From a virus: a stretch of DNA of 38,995 nt. The DNA lies in the IMG/VR virus record IMGVR_UViG_3300020000_000040, positions 1-38,995 of that record, one strand, 5' to 3'. The position numbers and the translations under genes were made by a program. Under the pieces are notes generated by a model. The model searched no databases and was not told the origin of the DNA. It worked only from the letters and a program-made list of their open reading frames with translations. Shown here in pieces: positions 36,467-38,995 of the stretch; position 1 is the first letter of the stretch; each line of letters begins with the position of its first letter.

Positions 36467-37840
36467 ATGGGTGCAAATAATTCTTTAAATATTTCTGAAG
36501 CAGGATATGTAACTTTTGACGGCGTTAACACTTTTCATGGTCGTACATTTCAGCAAGGGACAGGAATAATTTTAACTAATGCAAGTGGTGTCGTAGGAAA
36601 TACTACTATCTCTACCACAGCTTCATTAACGGATTTACATGCTCCAAGATTTATAGTAAGTAATACAGACCTAACACATGGTGCTAATTACGCAACCATT
36701 GCATCTGCTTTGTCAGCAGCGGTAGCACTTGGTTCGCCCCAAACAGTTTTTGTTCAACCAGGCACTTATACAGAAACTTTAACTTTAGCTTCTGGAATTA
36801 ATATATGTGCATTTTCTTGCGATTCTAACACACCTAATGTAACAATAATCGGAGTTTGTACAGCTACATTTACAGGTTCTTGCAGCATTTCTGGAATCAA
36901 TTTCCAGACTAACGGACTAGGATCTTCTATTGTTGTTAGTGGGTCTAATGCAACAGTCGTGAATTTAACAGGTTGTAATTTTAACACTACAAGTGGAACT
37001 TCTATATCAAATTCTGCATCAAATATAGCCGCTATCATCAATGTAAATACATGTAGAGGAGATATTTCTGTTGTTGGAGGGGGAAATGTAGTTTATCAGG
37101 TTACTGGAACTGGTACTATCAATTTTTATTCTTCTTATTTCACAAATTCTGGATTAGGAGTTTCTGCAAATGGATGTAGTTCAGGAGTTGTAAATATTTT
37201 TTCATCTTTATTTAGTAATGGGGTTGCGTGCACTGTCTCTGGAATTACAACAATTTTAGATTCTTCCGTTTTAAATTCTGGAATTAATACAGCATGTTTA
37301 GATCTCGTGAGTAATGTGGGAGGAACTATTACCTGCTCTAATTGTTATTTAGATTCTGGAACAGCCTCTGCAATTAGTTTAAATGGGTCAAATGCTATAG
37401 TTAATGCTTTAAATTCTACCCTCAAAACTTCTAATACTAATGCTATTGTCAGAGCAGGTTCAACTCCAACCATTAAATTTGGAAATTTAAGTTTTATAGG
37501 AACTTCTTCGTTAATTGATGCATTATTAACACAAGTTCCTTTTATATCTACAAATGATGCAGTGAAGATAAAATCTCCTGGTGCTTATCCCTATACTACA
37601 ATTCCACAAGACACGGTAATTTTAGTAGATTCATCAAGCGCTAGAACTATTGTTCCTTTGGCCTCACCAACAACTGGACAAATGCACAGGATCAAAGATA
37701 ACGTAGGATCAGCAGCAGCAAATAATATTACAATCACACCTTCTGGAAAAAATATTGATGGAGCAGCCTCATATGTCATTAATACAAATTATGGAGCTGT
37801 AGATATTGTATATAATGGCACTGAATGGAGTGTTCTTTAA
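36467..37840 (+). CDS. tail spike with right-handed beta-helix (457 aa)
   Basis: N-terminal module (AGYVTFDGVNTFHGRTFQQGTG) then a pectate-lyase-like beta-helix from about residue 75: NYATIASALSAAVALG, VFVQPGTYTETLTLASGI, repeated GxxI..CxF/xxSG rungs to about residue 350, rich in Asn and Cys. A short C-terminal domain follows. The PGTYTETLTL stretch is typical of pectin-esterase-like helices. Known role of such spikes: binding and often cleaving host surface polysaccharide; catalytic residues could not be picked out. Confidence 0.65.
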   Translation: MGANNSLNISEAGYVTFDGVNTFHGRTFQQGTGIILTNASGVVGNTTISTTASLTDLHAPRFIVSNTDLTHGANYATIASALSAAVALGSPQTVFVQPGTYTETLTLASGINICAFSCDSNTPNVTIIGVCTATFTGSCSISGINFQTNGLGSSIVVSGSNATVVNLTGCNFNTTSGTSISNSASNIAAIINVNTCRGDISVVGGGNVVYQVTGTGTINFYSSYFTNSGLGVSANGCSSGVVNIFSSLFSNGVACTVSGITTILDSSVLNSGINTACLDLVSNVGGTITCSNCYLDSGTASAISLNGSNAIVNALNSTLKTSNTNAIVRAGSTPTIKFGNLSFIGTSSLIDALLTQVPFISTNDAVKIKSPGAYPYTTIPQDTVILVDSSSARTIVPLASPTTGQMHRIKDNVGSAAANNITITPSGKNIDGAASYVINTNYGAVDIVYNGTEWSVL

Positions 37841-38217
37841 TGTCATATATTGGAAATAAATTAGTTTTTACTGGATCTATTAAATACGGAATAGATGGAA
37901 CTGCAACTGGATCTACTTTAATTTTTACACCTACTGGAAATTTTACACCGCAAATAATCACTTTTGAATTGCAATCCACAACAGGTTTTATAAGTGTCGC
38001 CTCAGCAAGTATAGGAACAAACGGATCAAATTATAATAATTTATTACCAATAAGTGCTTTAACAGGTATACAAGTAGCAAATAATCTTTTATCTTTTTCT
38101 CTTACTTCCCTTATAAGTTCGATAACTGCTGGAACTGGAATATTTGTTAATATCACTACAGGAGCCATTAGCACTACATATGTATTAAAAGTAACTATAA
38201 CAGGTATTTATAATTAA
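37840..38217 (+). CDS. small fibre-type protein (125 aa)
   Basis: Start at 37840, where ATG shares one base with the previous stop; GGAG lies 9 nt upstream. Beta-rich, Gly/Thr/Ser-rich throughout (MSYIGNKLVFTGSIKYGI, LTGIQVANNLLSFSLTS, TTGAISTTYVLKVTI). Looks like a fibre tip or adaptor. Function by context only. Confidence 0.5.
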   Translation: MSYIGNKLVFTGSIKYGIDGTATGSTLIFTPTGNFTPQIITFELQSTTGFISVASASIGTNGSNYNNLLPISALTGIQVANNLLSFSLTSLISSITAGTGIFVNITTGAISTTYVLKVTITGIYN

Positions 38218-38225
38218 GAGGTTAT

Positions 38226-38297
38226 ATGGCTTACGGAGATGATGGAGCATCTATTAGTGAAGTAGATGGCTTCAATATAATGGGTTATTATCTATGA
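38226..38297 (+). CDS. 23-residue peptide, candidate
   Basis: Short frame (MAYGDDGASISEVDGFNIMG) with GAGG before the ATG. It fills the gap between two fibre genes, and its end supplies the ribosome-binding site of the next gene (GAGG at 38296-38299). It may be only a coupling leader. Confidence 0.3.
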   Translation: MAYGDDGASISEVDGFNIMGYYL

Positions 38298-38304
38298 GGT
38301 TAAT

Positions 38305-38995
38305 GTGTCAAATATAGGAATAGCAACTACAGGTAAAATATTACAAGGTGCAGGTACAGGAGCTAGTGCTACTTTTTCAACAGCTACATATCCATCAACA
38401 GCAACGGGAACAGGCAAAGTATTGATTGCGGATGGGACAAATTGGGTAGCAAGCACACCAACATTTCCTAATACTAGTGCTAGTAGTGGTAAGTTTATTA
38501 TATCCGATGGTACTAACTGGATAGCCAGCACTCCTACAATCCCTAATACAGCAGGAACTAGTGGAAAAGTTCTTATCTCAGATGGTACTAATTATATTTC
38601 TTCTACCCCAACTTTTCCAAATGCAAGTGCAACTACTGGAAAGATAATTATCTCAGATGGCACTAACTGGATTTCTTCAACACCTACTTATCCATCTGCT
38701 GCCGGAACTTCTGGAAATATCTTAACTAGCAATGGTACTAACTGGACAAGTGCAGCCCCTGCAACATCTGGAACCGTAACAAGTGTCAGCGGAACTGCAA
38801 ATCAAGTGGCCGTTGCAACAGGAACTACAACCCCTGTTATATCATTAATTGGCCCTTATACTCCTGCCACATATACTGCTCACGGAGTTCTTGTAGGAGA
38901 AGGTACAAGTTCAATTGCAGCGTTAGCAGCAGGATCTGCTGGACAAGTTTTACAATCTGGGGGAGCTTCTGCTGACCCAGCCTATTCAACAGCTA
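38305..38995 (+). CDS. tail fibre protein, N-terminal part (runs off the window)
   Basis: Starts with GTG 5 nt after GAGG; the ATG at 38303 is closed by a stop after four codons. 230 residues are seen, open to the end. After a short start, residues 38-152 consist of a 25-residue repeat with SDGTNW(x)xSTPTxPxxxxxxGK, followed by a Gly/Thr/Ala-rich beta stretch. The open end and the matching SDGTNW repeat in 1-465 suggest one gene of about 385 residues that spans the window ends. Likely a fibre shaft. Confidence 0.65.
   Translation, partial: MSNIGIATTGKILQGAGTGASATFSTATYPSTATGTGKVLIADGTNWVASTPTFPNTSASSGKFIISDGTNWIASTPTIPNTAGTSGKVLISDGTNYISSTPTFPNASATTGKIIISDGTNWISSTPTYPSAAGTSGNILTSNGTNWTSAAPATSGTVTSVSGTANQVAVATGTTTPVISLIGPYTPATYTAHGVLVGEGTSSIAALAAGSAGQVLQSGGASADPAYSTA
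38416..38760 (+). repeat. 25-residue (75-bp) protein repeat in a fibre gene
   Basis: Five units begin at residues 38, 63, 88, 113 and 138 of the fibre gene: K(V/F/I)(L/I)I(A/S)DGTN(W/Y)(V/I)(A/S)STPT(F/I/Y)P. The DNA of the units has diverged more than the protein. A sixth unit lies at 16-60 in the window start. Confidence 0.85.

Noticed and set aside
1-38995. CRISPR array
   Set aside because: No regularly spaced identical short repeats; the repeats seen are protein-coding fibre units or the single 82-bp duplication.

Overview
The window is AT-rich and holds a nearly complete tailed-phage genome of podovirus type. The supporting genes are an N4-gp56-family major capsid protein, a P22-like portal, a large terminase ATPase/nuclease, a scaffold-like protein, three candidate ejection/internal virion proteins, a tail-hub-like protein and a run of tail fibres. 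No tail tube, sheath or tape-measure gene was recognised. The two window ends both lie in one repetitive tail-fibre gene (38305 to the end, and 1-465). The window is therefore probably a circular or circularly permuted genome opened inside that gene, although a literal join is one base out of frame. The host cannot be named. The low G+C and a U-box (eukaryotic-type E3 ubiquitin ligase) gene at 30439-31353 hint at a bacterium that lives inside or beside eukaryotic cells (Legionella-like or Chlamydiae-like); this is inference.

Layout. 1-465: end of a tail fibre. 483-1283 (minus): four overlapping small genes, including a DUF2829/Tad2-like protein and two exported or membrane proteins. 1372-1755 (plus): two small basic proteins. 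1863-5359 (minus): the early recombination operon, with a Bet/RecT-type annealing protein, a YqaJ/lambda-exonuclease-type nuclease, a DUF551 protein and small unknowns, almost all joined by 4-11 bp overlaps. 5360-5473: a divergent control region with a good leftward promoter whose spacer contains a perfect operator palindrome. 5474-8727 (plus): Cro-like regulator, replication initiator, RusA-like resolvase candidate and small genes. 8788-8988 (minus): a small coiled-coil gene. 8989-9435: non-coding, with a chain of strong hairpins ending in two intrinsic terminators.

9436-23002 (plus): ParB-domain protein, probable small terminase, capsid, head/tail proteins and ejection proteins. 22986-23262 (minus): two membrane peptides. 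23408-24524 (plus): scaffold, small lipoprotein and a GroES-like co-chaperonin. 24521-25795 (minus): large terminase, alone and reversed. 25821-29911 (plus): zinc-ribbon protein, a coiled-coil protein with a sigma-70 region-4 domain, an HNH-AP2 endonuclease and the portal. 29912-32486: an accessory block with a tRNA-like fold, a small minus-strand HTH gene, the U-box gene, membrane peptides and an 82-bp duplicated segment, then two small conserved genes. 32470-32961 (minus): a conserved unknown. 33052-38995 (plus): tail-fibre and spike cluster.

How it works together. Early leftward genes supply recombination; early rightward genes supply replication initiation. No polymerase, helicase, integrase or endolysin was recognised, so DNA synthesis probably relies on the host and lysis is unexplained. 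Several genes have hairpins on or beside their ribosome-binding sites, so post-transcriptional control looks prominent. The strongest candidate for something new is the leader of the replication gene (6179-6333), where a nested three-helix RNA and a hairpin that hides the ribosome-binding site compete for the same strand. The strongest accessory gene is the U-box protein.
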